Below, in pieces: positions 29,041 to 44,300 of a DNA stretch of 64,000 nucleotides. The notes beneath the pieces are model-generated. The model saw only the letters and a program-made list of their open reading frames with translations. It was not told the origin of the DNA and searched no databases. Position 1 is the first letter of the stretch; each line of letters starts with the position of its first letter. Both the position numbers and the translations under genes were made by a program. This stretch comes from Cladorhizidae sp. MBARI D1340-BT2 (lineage: Eukaryota > Porifera > Demospongiae > Poecilosclerida > Cladorhizidae), in contig JAQNBH010000187.1 of assembly GCA_028752905.1 (NCBI GenBank), positions 1 through 64,000 of the forward strand, read 5' to 3'.

Positions 29041-32000
29041 AGCCATAGACACAGTGCAAACAGTCACTAGTCATAGACACACTGCAACCAGTCACTAGTC
29101 ATAGACACACTGCAACCAGTCACTAGTCATAGACACACTGCAACCAGTCACTAGTCATAGACACACTGCAACCAGTCACTAGTCATAGACACACTGCAAC
29201 CAGTCACTAGTCATAGACACACTGCAACCAGTCACTAGTCATAGACACACTGCAACCAGTCACTAGTCATAGACACACTGCAACCAGTCACTAGTCATAG
29301 ATACACTGCAACCAGTCACTAGTCATAGACACACTGCAACCAGTCACTAGTCATAGACACACTGCAACCAGTCACTAGTCATAGATACACTGCAACCAGT
29401 CACTAGTCATAGACACACTGCAGCCAGTCACTAGTCATAGACACACTGCAACCAGTCACTAGTCATAGGCACACTGCAACCAGTCACTAGTCATAGACAC
29501 ACTGCAACCAATCACTAGTCATAGACACACTGCAACCAGTCACTAGTCATAGATACACTGCAACCAGTCACTAGTCATAGATACACTGCAACCAGTCACT
29601 AGTCATAGACACACTGCAACCAGTCACAAGTCATAGACACACAGCAGCCAGTCACTAGTCATAGATACACTGCAACCAGTCACTAGTCATAGACACACTG
29701 CAACCAGTCACTAGTCATAGACACACTGCAACCAGTCACTAGTCATAGATACACTGCAACCAGTCCATAGTTATAGACACACTGCAACCAGTCACTAGTC
29801 ATAGACACACTGCAACCAGTCACTGGTTATAGATACACTGCAACCAGTCACTGGTCATAGATACACAGCAACCAGTCACTAGTCATAGACACACTGCAAC
29901 CAGTCACTAGTCATAGACACACTGCAACCAGTCACTAGTCATAGACACACTGCAACCAGTCACTAGTCATAGACACACTGCAACCAGTCACTAGTCATAG
30001 ACACACTGCAACCAGTCACTAGTCATAGACACACTGCAAACAGTCACTAGTCATAGACACACTGCAACCAGTCACTAGTCATAGACACACTGCAACCAGT
30101 CACTAGTCATAGACACACTGCAACCAGTCACTAGTCATAGACACACTGCAACCAGTCACTAGTCATAGACACACTGCAACCAGTCACTAGTCATAGACAC
30201 ACTGCAACCAGTCACTAGTCATAGACACACTGCAACCAGTCACTAGTCATAGACACACTGCAACCAGTCACTAGTCATAGACACAATGCAACCAGTCACT
30301 AGTCATAGATACACTGCAACCAGTCACTAGTCATAGACACACTGCAACCAGTCACTAGCCATAGACACACTGCAACCAGTCACTAGCCATAGACACAGTG
30401 CAAACAGTCACTAGTCATAGACACACTGCAACCAGTTACTAGTCATAGACACACTGCAACCAGTCACTAGTCATAGACACACTGCAACCAGTCACTAGTC
30501 ATAGACACACTGCAACCAGTCACTAGTCATAGACACACTGCAACCAGTCACTAGTCATAGATACACTGCAACCAGTCACTAGTCATAGACACACTGCAAC
30601 CAGTCACTAGTCATAGACACACTGCAACCAGTCACTAGTCATAGACACACTGCAACCAGTCACTAGTCATAGACACACTGCAACCAGTCACTAGTCATAG
30701 ATACACTGCAACCAGTCACTAGTCATAGACACACTGCAACCAGTCACTAGTCATAGACACACTGCAACCAGTCACTAGTCATAGATACACTGCAACCAGT
30801 CACTAGTCATAGACACACTGCAGCCAGTCACTAGTCATAGACACACTGCAACCAGTCACTAGTCATAGGCACACTGCAACCAGTCACTAGTCATAGACAC
30901 ACTGCAACCAGTCACTAGTCATAGACACACTGCAACCAGTCACTAGTCATAGATACACTGCAACCAGTCACTAGTCATAGATACACTGCAACCAGTCACT
31001 AGTCATAGATACACTGCAACCAGTCACTAGTCATAGACATACTGCAACCAGTCACTAGTCATAGACACACTGCAACCAGTCACTAGTCATAGACACACTG
31101 CAACCAGTCACTAGTCATAGATACACTGCAACCAGTCACTAGTCATAGACACACTGCAACCAGTCACTAGTCATAGACACACTGCAACCAGTCACTAGTC
31201 ATAGACATACTGCAACCAGTCACTAGTCATAGACACACTGCAACCAGTCACTAGTCATAGACACACTGCAACCAGTCACTAGTCATAGATACACTGCAAC
31301 CAGTCACTAGTCATAGACACACTGCAACCAGTCACTAGTCATAGATACACTGCAACCAGTCACTAGTCATAGATACACTGCAACCAGTCACTAGTCATAG
31401 ACACACTGCAACCAGTCACTAGTCATAGACACACTGCAACCAGTCACTAGTCATAGACACACTGCAACCAGTCACTAGTCATAGACACACTGCAACCAGT
31501 CACTAGTCATAGACACACTGCAACCAGTCACTAGTCATAGACACACTGCAACCAGTCACTAGTCATAGACACACTGCAACGAGTCACTAGTCATAGACAC
31601 ACTGCAACCAGTCACTAGTCATAGACACACTGCAACCAGTCACTAGTCATAGACACACTGCAACCAGTCACTAGTCATAGACACACTGCAACCAGTCACT
31701 AGTCATAGACACACTGCAACCAGTCACTAGTCATAGACACACTGCAACCAGTCACTAGTCATAGATACACTGCAACCAGTCACTAGTCATAGACACACTG
31801 CAACCAGTCACTAGTCATAGACACACTGCAACCAGTCACTAGTCATAGACACACTGCAACCAGTGACTAGTCATAGACACACTGCAACCAGTCACTAGTC
31901 ATAGACACACTGCAACCAGTCACTAGTCATAGACACACTGCAACCATTCACTATTCATAGACACACTGCAACCAGTCACTAGTCATAGAGACACTGCAAC

Positions 32001-32777
32001 CTGTCACTAGTCATAGACACACTGCAACCAGTCACTAGTCATAGACACACTGCAACCAGTCACTAGTCATAGACACACTGCAACCAGTCACTAGTCATAG
32101 AGACACTGCAACCAGTCACTAGTCATAGACACACTGCAACCAGTCACTAGTCATAGACACACTGCAACCAGTCACTAGTCATAGATACACTGCAACCAGT
32201 CACTAGTCATAGACACACTGCAACCAGTCACTAGTCATAGACACACTGCAACCAGTCACTAGTCATAGACACACTGCAACCAGTCACTAGTCATAGACAC
32301 AATGCAACCAGTCACTAGTCATAGACACACTGCAACCAGTCACTAGTCATAGATACACTGCAACCAGTCACTAGTCATAGACACACTGCAACCAGTCACT
32401 AGTCATAGACACACTGCAACCAGTCACTAGTCATAGACACACTGCAACCAGTCACTAGTCATAGACACACTGCAACCAGTCACTAGTCATAGACACACTG
32501 CAGCCAGTCACTAGTCACAGACACACTGCAACCAGTCACTAGTCATAGATACACTGCAACCAGTCACTAGTCATAGATACACTGCAACCAGTCACTAGTC
32601 ATAGACACACTGCAACCTGTCACTAGTCATAGACACACTGCAACCAGTCACTAGTCATAGATACACTGCAACCAGTCACTAGTCATAGATACACTGCAAC
32701 CAGTCACTAGTCATAGACACACTGCAACCAGTCACTAGTCATAGACACACTGCAACCAGTCACTAGTCATAGATACA

Positions 32778-32804
32778 CTGCAAACAGTCACTAGTCATAA
32801 CACA
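32778..32804 (+). repeat. 27-bp unit (one base lost)
   Basis: The unit reads GTCATAACAC where others have GTCATAGACAC, losing one G. Phase changes from 18 to 17 (modulo 28) here and keeps the new value to 35,857. It is the only length change I could detect between about 21,000 and 35,857, and I did not see it repeated elsewhere, so it may be a consensus error or a young private mutation. Confidence 0.85.
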
Positions 32805-35800
32805 CTGCAACCAGTCACTAGTCATAGATACACTGCAAACAGTCACTAGTCATAGACACACTGCAACCAGTCACTAGTCATAGATACACTGCAACCAGTC
32901 ACTAGTCATAGACACACTGCAACCAGTCACTAGTCATAGACACACTGCAACCAGTCACTAGTCATAGGTACACTGCAACCAGTCACTAGTCATAGATACA
33001 CTGCAACCAGTCACTAGTCATAGGTACACTGCAACCAGTCACTAGTCATAGATACACTGCAACCAGTCACTAGTCATAGACATACTGCAACCAGTCACTA
33101 GTCATAGACACACTGCAACCAGTCACTAGTCATAGACACACTGCAACCAGTCACTAGTCATAGATACACTGCAACCAGTCACTAGTCATAGACACACTGC
33201 AACCAGTCACTAGTCATAGACACACTGCAACCAGTCACTAGTCATAGACATACTGCAACCAGTCACTAGTCATAGACACACTGCAACCAGTCACTAGTCA
33301 TAGACACACTGCAACCAGTCACTAGTCATAGATACACTGAAACCAGTCACTAGTCATAGACACACTGCAACCAGTCACTAGTCATAGATACACTGCAACC
33401 AGTCACTAGTCATAGATACACTGCAACCAGTCACTAGTCATAGACACACTGCAACCAGTCACTAGTCATAGACACACTGCAACCAGTCACTAGTCATAGA
33501 CACACTGCAACCAGTCACTAGTCATAGACACACTGCAACCAGTCACTAGTCATAGACACACTGCAACCAGTCACTAGTCATAGACACACTGCAACCAGTC
33601 ACTAGTCATAGACACACTGCAACCAGTCACTAGTCATAGATACACTGCAACCAGTCACTAGTCATAGATACACTGCAAACAGTCACTAGTCATAGATACA
33701 CTGCAACCAGTCACTAGTCATAGACACACTGCAACCAGTCACTAGTCATAGACACACTGCAACCAGTCACTAGTCATAGATACACTGCAACCAGTCACTA
33801 GTCATAGACACACTGCAACCAGTCACTAGTCATAGATACACTGCAACCAGTCACTAGTCATAGATACACTGCAACCAGTCACTAGTCATAGATACACTGC
33901 AACCAGTCACTAGTCATAGATACACTGCAACCAGTCACTAGTCATAGATACACTGCAACCAGTCACTAGTCATAGACACACTGCAACCAGTCACTAGTCA
34001 TAGACACACTGCAACCAGTCACTAGTCATAGACACACTGCAACCAGTCACTAGTCATAGACACACTGCAACCAGTCACTAGTCATAGACACACTGCAACC
34101 AGTCACTAGTCATAGACACACTGCAACCAGTCACTAGTCATAGACACACTGCAACCAGTCACTAGTCATAGACACACTGCAACCAGTCACTAGTCATAGA
34201 TACACTGCAACCAGTCACTAGTCATAGATACACTGCAACCAGTCACTAGTCATAGATACACTGCAACCAGTCACTAGTCATAGACACACTGCAACCAGTC
34301 ACTAGTCATAGACACACTGCAACCAGTCACTAGTCATAGACACACTACAACCAGTCACTAGTCATAGATACACTGCAACTAGTCACTAGTCATAGATACA
34401 CTGCAACCAGTCACTAGACATAGACACACTGCAACCAGTCACTAGTCATAGACACACTGCAACCAGTCACTAGTCATAGACACACTGCAACCAGTCACTA
34501 GTCATAGACACACTGCAACCAGTCACTAGTCATAGACACACTGCAACCAGTCACTAGTCATAGACACACTGCAACCAGTCACTAGTCATAGACACACTGC
34601 AACCAGTCACTAGTCATAGACACACTGCAACCAGTCACTAGTCATAGATACACTGCAACCAGTCACTAGTCATAGATACACTGCAACCAGTCACTAGTCA
34701 TAGATACACTGCAACCAGTCACTAGTCATAGACACACTGCAACCAGTCACTAGTCATAGACACACTGCAACCAGTCACTAGTCATAGACACAATGCAACC
34801 AGTCACTAGTCATAGATACACTGCAACCAGTCACTAGTCATAGACACACTGCAACCAGTCACTAGCCATAGACACACTGCAACCAGTCACTAGCCATAGA
34901 CACAGTGCAAACAGTCACTAGTCATAGACACACTGCAACCAGTCACTAGTCATAGACACACTGCAACCAGTCACTAGTCATAGACACACTGCAACCAGTC
35001 ACTAGTCATAGACACACTGCAACCAGTCACTAGTCATAGACACACTGCAACCAGTCACTAGTCATAGATACACTGCAACCAGTCACTAGTCATAGACACA
35101 CTGCAACCAGTCACTAGTCATAGACACACTGCAACCAGTCACTAGTCATAGACACACTGCAACCAGTCACTAGTCATAGACACACTGCAACCAGTCACTA
35201 GTCATAGATACACTGCAACCAGTCACTAGTCATAGACACACTGCAACCAGTCACTAGTCATAGACACACTGCAACCAGTCACTAGTCATAGATACACTGC
35301 AACCAGTCACTAGTCATAGACACACTGCAGCCAGTCACTAGTCATAGACACACTGCAACCAGTCACTAGTCATAGGCACACTGCAACCAGTCACTAGTCA
35401 TAGACACACTGCAACCAATCACTAGTCACAGACACACTGCAACCAGTCACTAGTCATAGATACACTGCAACCAGTCACTAGTCATAGACACACTGCAACC
35501 AGTCACTAGTCATAGACACACTGCAACCAGTCACAAGTCATAGACACACAGCAGCCAGTCACTAGTCATAGATACACTGCAACCAGTCACTAGTCATAGA
35601 CACACTGCAACCAGTCACTAGTCATAGACACACTGCAACCAGTCACTAGTCATAGATACACTGCAACCAGTCACTAGTTATAGACACACTGCAACCAGTC
35701 ACTAGTCATAGACACACTGCAACCAGTCACTGGTCATAGATACACTGCAACCAGTCACTGGTCATAGATACACAGCAACCAGTCACTAGTCATAGACACA

Positions 35801-35856
35801 CTGCAACCAGTCACTAGTCATAGACACACTGCAACCAGTCACTAGTCATAGACACA

Positions 35857-35881
35857 CTGCAAGTCACTAGTCATAGACACA
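35857..35881 (+). repeat. 25-bp unit, first of eight
   Basis: The unit begins CTGCAAGTCAC instead of CTGCAACCAGTCAC, lacking CCA (three bases). Eight such units start at 35,857, 38,346, 43,439, 45,284, 50,209, 53,706, 59,079 and 59,216. In every case the spacing to the next is a multiple of 28 minus 3, so all descend from one deletion copied by duplication. They give the clearest anchors for the superunit structure of domain B. None occurs upstream of 35,857. Confidence 0.93.
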
Positions 35882-38345
35882 CTGCAACCAGTCACTAGTC
35901 ATAGACACACTGCAACCAGTCACTAGTCATAGACACACTGCAACCAGTCACTAGTCATAGACACACTGCAACCAGTCACTAGTCATAGACACACTGCAAC
36001 CAGTCACTAGTCATAGATACACTGCAACCAGTCACTAGTCATAGACACACTGCAACCAGTCACTAGTCATAGACACACTGCAACCAGTCACTAGTCATAG
36101 ACACACTGCAACCAGTCACTAGTCATAGACACAATGCAACCAGTCACTAGTCATAGATACACTGCAACCAGTCACTAGTCATAGACACACTGCAACCAGT
36201 CACTAGCCATAGACACACTGCAACCAGTCACTAGCCATAGACACAGTGCAAACAGTCACTAGTCATAGACATACTGCAACCAGTCACTAGTCATAGACAC
36301 ACTGCAACCAGTCACTAGTCATAAACACACTGCAACCAGTCACTAGTCATAGACACACTGCAACCAGTCACTAGTCATAGACACACTGCAACCAGTCACT
36401 AGTCATAGATACACTGCAACCAGTCACTAGTCATAGACACACTGCAACCAGTCACTAGTCATAGACACACTGCAACCAGTCACTAGTCATAGACACACTG
36501 CAACCAGTCACTAGTCATAGACACACTGCAACCAGTCACTAGTCATAGATACACTGCAACCAGTCACTAGTCATAGACACACTGCAACCAGTCACTAGTC
36601 ATAGACACACTGCAACCAGTCACTAGTCATAGATACACTGCAACCAGTCAATAGTCATAGACACACTGCAGCCAGTCACTAGTCATAGACACACTGCAAC
36701 CAGTCACTAGTCATAGGCACACTGCAACCAGTCACTAGTCATAGACACACTGCAACCAGTCACTAGTCATAGACACACTGCAACCAGTCACTAGTCATAG
36801 ATACACTGCAACCAGTCACTAGTCATAGATACACTGCAACCAGTCACTAGTCATAGACACACTGCAACCAGTCACAAGTCATAGACACACAGCAGCCAGT
36901 CACTAGTCATAGATACACTGCAACCAGTCACTAGTCATAGACACACTGCAACCAGTCACTAGTCATAGACACACTGCAACCAGTCACTAGTCATAGATAC
37001 ACTGCAACCTGTCACTAGTTATAGACACACTGCAACCAGTCACTAGTCATAGACACACTGCAACCAGTCACTGGTCATAGATACACTGCAACCAGTCACT
37101 GGTCATAGATACACAGCAACCAGTCACTAGTCATAGACACACTGCAACCAGTCACTAGTCATAGACACACTGCAACCAGTCACTAGTCATAGACACACTG
37201 CAACCAGTCACTAGTCATAGACACACTGCAACCAGTCACTAGTCATAGATACACTGCAACCAGTCACTAGTCATAGGTACACTGCAACCAGTCACTAGTC
37301 ATAGACACACTGCAACCAGTCACTAGTCATAGACACACTGCAACCAGTCACTAGTCATAGACACACTGCAACCAGTCACTAGTCATAGACACACTGCAAC
37401 CAGTCACTAGTCATAGACACACTGCAACCAGTCACTAGTCATAGACACACTGCAACCAGTCACTAGTCATAGACACACTGCAACCAGTCACTAGTCATAG
37501 ACACACTGCAACCAGTCACTAGTCATAGACACACTGCAACCAGTCACTAGTCATAGATACACTGCAACCAGTCACTAGTCATAGACACACTGCAACCAGT
37601 CACTAGTCATAGACACACTGCAACCAGTCACTAGTCATAGACACACTGCAACCAGTCACTAGTCATAGACACACTGCAACCAGTCACTAGTCATAGATAC
37701 ACTGCAACCAGTCACTAGTCATAGACACACTGCAACCAGTCACTAGTCATAGACACACTGCAACCAGTCACTAGTCATAGATACACTGCAACCAGTCACT
37801 AGTCATAGACACACTGCAGCCAGTCACTAGTCATAGACACACTGCAACCAGTCACTAGTCATAGGCACACTGCAACCAGTCACTAGTCATAGACACACTG
37901 CAACCAATCACTAGTCATAGACACACTGCAACCAGTCACTAGTCATAGATACACTGCAACCAGTCACTAGTCATAGACACACTGCAACCAGTCACTAGTC
38001 ATAGACACACTGCAACCAGTCACAAGTCATAGACACACAGCAGCCAGTCACTAGTCATAGATACACTGCAACCAGTCACTAGTCATAGACACACTGCAAC
38101 CAGTCACTAGTCATAGACACACTGCAACCAGTCACTAGTCATAGATACACTGCAACCAGTCACTAGTTATAGACACACTGCAACCAGTCACTAGTCATAG
38201 ACACACTGCAACCAGTCACTGGTCATAGATACACTGCAACCAGTCACTGGTCATAGATACACAGCAACCAGTCACTAGTCATAGACACACTGCAACCAGT
38301 CACTAGTCATAGACACACTGCAACCAGTCACTAGTCATAGACACA

Positions 38346-41300
38346 CTGCAAGTCACTAGTCATAGACACACTGCAACCAGTCACTAGTCATAGACACACT
38401 GCAACCTGTCACTAGTCATAGACACACTGCAACCAGTCACTAGTCATAGACACACTGCAACCAGTCACTAGTCATAGACACACTGCAACCAGTCACTAGT
38501 CATAGATACACTGCAACCAGTCACTAGTCATAGACACACTGCAACCAGTCACTAGTCATAGACACACTGCAACCAGTCACTAGTCATAGACACACTGCAA
38601 CCAGTCACTAGTCATAGACACAATGCAACCAGTCACTAGTCATAGATACACTGCAACCAGTCACTAGTCATAGACACACTGCAACCAGTCACTAGCCATA
38701 GACACACTGCAACCAGTCACTAGCCATAGACACAGTGCAAACAGTCACTAGTCATAGACATACTGCAACCAGTCACTAGTCATAGACACACTGCAACCAG
38801 TCACTAGTCATAGACACACTGCAACCAGTCACTAGTCATAGACACACTGCAACCAGTCACTAGTCATAGACACACTGCAACCAGTCACTAGTCATAGACA
38901 CACTGCAACCAGTCACTAGTCATAGACACACTGCAACCAGTCACTAGTCATAGACACACTGCAACCAGTCACTAGTCATAGACACACTGCAACCAGTCAC
39001 TAGTCATAGACACACTGCAACCAGTCACTAGTCATAGATACACTGCAACCAGTCACTAGTCATAGACACACTGCAACCAGTCACTAGTCATAGACACACT
39101 GCAACCAGTCACTAGTCATAGACACACTGCAACCAGTCACTAGTCATAGACACAATGCAACCAGTCACTAGTCATAGATACACTGCAACCAGTCACTAGT
39201 CATAGACACACTGCAACCAGTCACTAGCCATAGACACACTGCAACCAGTCACTAGCCATAGACACAGTGCAAACAGTCACTAGTCATAGACACACTGCAA
39301 CCAGTCACTAGTCATAGACACACTGCAACCAGTCACTAGTCAGAGACACACTGCAACCAGTCACTAGTCATAGACACACTGCAACCAGTCACTAGTCATA
39401 GACACACTGCAACCAGTCACTAGTCATAGATACACTGCAACCAGTCACTAGTCATAGACACACTGCAACCAGTCACTAGTCATAGACACACTGCAACCAG
39501 TCACTAGTCATAGACACACTGCAACCAGTCACTAGTCATAGACACACTGCAACCAGTCACTAGTCATAGATACACTGCAACCAGTCACTAGTCATAGACA
39601 CACTGCAACCAGTCACTAGTCATAGACACACTGCAACCAGTCACTAGTCATAGATACACTGCAACCAGTCACTAGTCATAGACACACTGCAGCCAGTCAC
39701 TAGTCATAGACACACTGCAACCAGTCACTAGTCATAGGCACACTGCAACCAGTCACTAGTCATAGACACACTGCAACCAGTCACTAGTCATAGACACACT
39801 GCAACCAGTCACTAGTCATAGATACACTGCAACCAGTCACTAGTCATAGATACACTGCAACCAGTCACTAGTCATAGACACACTGCAACCAGTCACAAGT
39901 CATAGACACACAGCAGCCAGTCACTAGTCATAGATACACTGCAACCAGTCACTAGTCATAGACACACTGCAACCAGTCACTAGTCATAGACACACTGCAA
40001 CCAGTCACTAGTCATAGATACACTGCAACCAGTCACTAGTTATAGACACACTGCAACCAGTCACTAGTCATAGACACACTGCAACCAGTCACTGGTCATA
40101 GATACACTGCAACCAGTCACTGGTCATAGATACACAGCAACCAGTCACTAGTCATGGACACACTGCAACCAGTCACTAGTCATAGACACACTGCAACCAG
40201 TCACTAGTCATAGACACACTGCAACCAGTCACTAGTCATAGACACACTGCAACCAGTCACTAGTCATAGATACACTGCAACCAGTCACTAGTCATAGGTA
40301 CACTGCAACCAGTCACTAGTCATAGACACACTGCAACCAGTCACTAGTCATAGACACACTGCAACCAGTCACTAGTCATAGACACACTGCAACCAGTCAC
40401 TAGTCATAGACACACTGCAACCAGTCACTAGTCATAGACACACTGCAACCAGTCACTAGTCATAGACACACTGCAACCAGTCACTAGTCATAGACACACT
40501 GCAACCAGTCACTAGTCATAGACACACTGCAACCAGTCACTAGTCATAGACACACTGCAACCAGTCACTAGTCATAGACACACTGCAACGAGTCACTAGT
40601 CATAGACACACTGCAACCAGTCACTAGTCATAGATACACTGCAACCAGTCACTAGTCATAGACACACTGCAACCAGTCACTAGTCATAGACACACTGCAA
40701 CCAGTCACTAGTCATAGACACAATGCAACCATTCACTAGTCATAGATACACTGCAACCAGTCACTAGTCATAGATACACTGCAACCAGTCACTAGTCATA
40801 GACACACTGCAACCAGTCACTAGCCATAGACACAGTGCAAACAGTCACTAGTCATAGACACACTGCAACCAGTCACTAGTCATAGACACACTGCAACCAG
40901 TCACTAGTGATAGACACACTGCAACCAGTCACTAGTCATAGACACACTGCAACCAGTCACTAGTCATAGATACACTGCAACCAGTCACTAGTCATAGACA
41001 CACTGCAACCAGTCACTAGTCATAGACACACTGCAACCAGTCACAAGTCATAGACACACAGCAGCCAGTCACTAGTCATAGATACACTGCAACCAGTCAC
41101 TAGTCATAGACACACTGCAACCAGTCACTAGTCATAGACACACTGCAACCAGTCACTAGTCATAGATACACTGCAACCAGTCACTAGTTATAGACACACT
41201 GCAACCAGTCACTAGTCATAGACACACTGCAACCAGTCACTGGTCATAGATACACTGCAACCAGTCACTGGTCATAGATACACAGCAACCAGTCACTAGT

Positions 41301-44300
41301 CATAGACACACTGCAACCAGTCACTAGTCATAGACACACTGCAACCAGTCACTAGTCATAGACACACTGCAACCAGTCACTAGTCATAGACACACTGCAA
41401 CCAGTCACTAGTCATAGACACACTGCAACCAGTCACTAGTCATAGACACACTGCAACCAGTCACTAGTCATAGACACACTGCAACCAGTCACTAGTCATA
41501 GACACACTGCAACCAGTCACTAGTCATAGATACACTGCAACCAGTCACTATTCATAGACACACTGCAACCAGTCACTAGTCATAGACACACTGCAACCAG
41601 TCACTAGTCATAGACACACTGCAACCAGTCACTAGTCATAGACACAATGCAACCAGTCACTAGTCATAGATACACTGCAACCAGTCACTAGTCATAGACA
41701 CACTGCAACCAGTCACTAGCCATAGACACACTGCAACCAGTCACTAGCCATAGACACAGTGCAAACAGTCACTAGTCATAGACACACTGCAACCAGTCAC
41801 TAGTCATAGACACACTGCAACCAGTCACTAGTCAGAGACACACTGCAACCAGTCACTAGTCATAGACACACTGCAACCAGTCACTAGTCATAGACACACT
41901 GCAACCAGTCACTAGTCATAGATACACTGCAACCAGTCACTAGTCATAGACACACTGCAACCAGTCACTAGTCATAGACACACTGCAACCAGTCACTAGT
42001 CATAGACACACTGCAACCAGTCACTAGTCATAGACACACTGCAACCAGTCACTAGTCATAGATACACTGCAACCAGTCACTAGTCATAGATACACTGCAA
42101 CCTGTCACTAGTTATAGACACACTGCAACCAGTCACTAGTCATAGACACACTGCAACCAGTCACTGGTCATAGATACACTGCAACCAGTCACTGGTCATA
42201 GATACACAGCAACCAGTCACTAGTCATAGACACACTGCAACCAGTCACTAGTCATAGACACACTGCAACCAGTCACTAGTCATAGACACACTGCAACCAG
42301 TCACTAGTCATAGACACACTGCAACCAGTCACTAGTCATAGATACACTGCAACCAGTCACTAGTCATAGGTACACTGCAACCAGTCACTAGTCATAGACA
42401 CACTGCAACCAGTCACTAGTCATAGACACACTGCAACCAGTCACTAGTCATAGACACACTGCAACCAGTCACTAGTCATAGACACACTGCAACCAGTCAC
42501 TAGTCATAGACACACTGCAACCAGTCACTAGTCATAGACACACTGCAACCAGTCACTAGTCATAGACACACTGCAACCAGTCACTAGTCATAGACACACT
42601 GCAACCAGTCACTAGTCATAGACACACTGCAACCAGTCACTAGTCATAGATACACTGCAACCAGTCACTAGTCATAGACACACTGCAACCAGTCACTAGT
42701 CATAGACACACTGCAACCAGTCACTAGTCATAGACACACTGCAACCAGTCACTAGTCATAGACACACTGCAACCAGTCACTAGTCATAGATACACTGCAA
42801 CCAGTCACTAGTCATAGACACACTGCAACCAGTCACTAGTCATAGACACACTGCAACCAGTCACTAGTCATAGATACACTGCAACCAGTCACTAGTCATA
42901 GACACACTGCAGCCAGTCACTAGTCATAGACACACTGCAACCAGTCACTAGTCATAGGCACACTGCAACCAGTCACTAGTCATAGACACACTGCAACCAA
43001 TCACTAGTCATAGACACACTGCAACCAGTCACTAGTCATAGATACACTGCAACCAGTCACTAGTCATAGACACACTGCAACCAGTCACTAGTCATAGACA
43101 CACTGCAACCAGTCACAAGTCATAGACACACAGCAGCCAGTCACTAGTCATAGATACACTGCAACCAGTCACTAGTCATAGACACACTGCAACCAGTCAC
43201 TAGTCATAGACACACTGCAACCAGTCACTAGTCATAGATACACTGCAACCAGTCACTAGTTATAGACACACTGCAACCAGTCACTAGTCATAGACACACT
43301 GCAACCAGTCACTGGTCATAGATACACTGCAACCAGTCACTGGTCATAGATACACAGCAACCAGTCACTAGTCATAGACACACTGCAACCAGTCACTAGT
43401 CATAGACACACTGCAACCAGTCACTAGTCATAGACACACTGCAAGTCACTAGTCATAGACACACTGCAACCAGTCACTAGTCATAGACACACTGCAACCT
43501 GTCACTAGTCATAGACACACTGCAACCAGTCACTAGTCATAGACACACTGCAACCAGTCACTAGTCATAGACACACTGCAACCAGTCACTAGTCATAGAT
43601 ACACTGCAACCAGTCACTAGTCATAGACACACTGCAACCAGTCACTAGTCATAGATACACTGCAACCAGTCACTAGTCATAGATACACTGCAACCTGTCA
43701 CTAGTTATAGACACACTGCAACCAGTCACTAGTCATAGACACACTGCAACCAGTCACTGGTCATAGATACACTGCAACCAGTCACTGGTCATAGATACAC
43801 AGCAACCAGTCACTAGTCATAGACACACTGCAACCAGTCACTAGTCATAGACACACTGCAACCAGTCACTAGTCATAGACACACTGCAACCAGTCACTAG
43901 TCATAGACACACTGCAACCAGTCACTAGTCATAGACACACTGCAACCAGTCACTAGTCATAGACACACTGCAACCAGTCACTAGTCATAGACACACTGCA
44001 ACCAGTCACTAGTCATAGATACACTGCAACCAGTCACTGGTCATAGATACACAGCAACCAGTCACTAGTCATAGACACACTGCAACCAGTCACTAGTCAT
44101 AGACACACTGCAACCAGTCACTAGTCATAGACACACTGCAACCAGTCACTAGTCATAGACACACTGCAACCAGTCACTAGTCATAGATACACTGCAACCA
44201 GTCACTAGTCATAGGTACACTGCAACCAGTCACTAGTCATAGACACACTGCAACCAGTCACTAGTCATAGACACACTGCAACCAGTCACTAGTCATAGAC

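Larger units (their letters stand above)
29041..38345. repeat. Domain B, early part
   Basis: Domain B markers appear here in a looser order than downstream. CAGTGCAAACAG occurs with its G at 29,054, 30,398, 34,905 and 36,246, and CACAAGTCAT units occur at 29,627, 35,534, 36,875 and 38,023. The segment near 29.0-30.9 kb resembles 34.9-36.9 kb: CAGTG markers are 209 units minus one base apart (5,851 bp), and CACAAG markers are 211 units minus one base apart (5,907 bp). The two copies therefore differ by two units. The 25-bp unit characteristic of the later superunits first appears at 35,857. This part looks like the older or rearranged relative of the regular superunits that follow. Confidence 0.75.
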
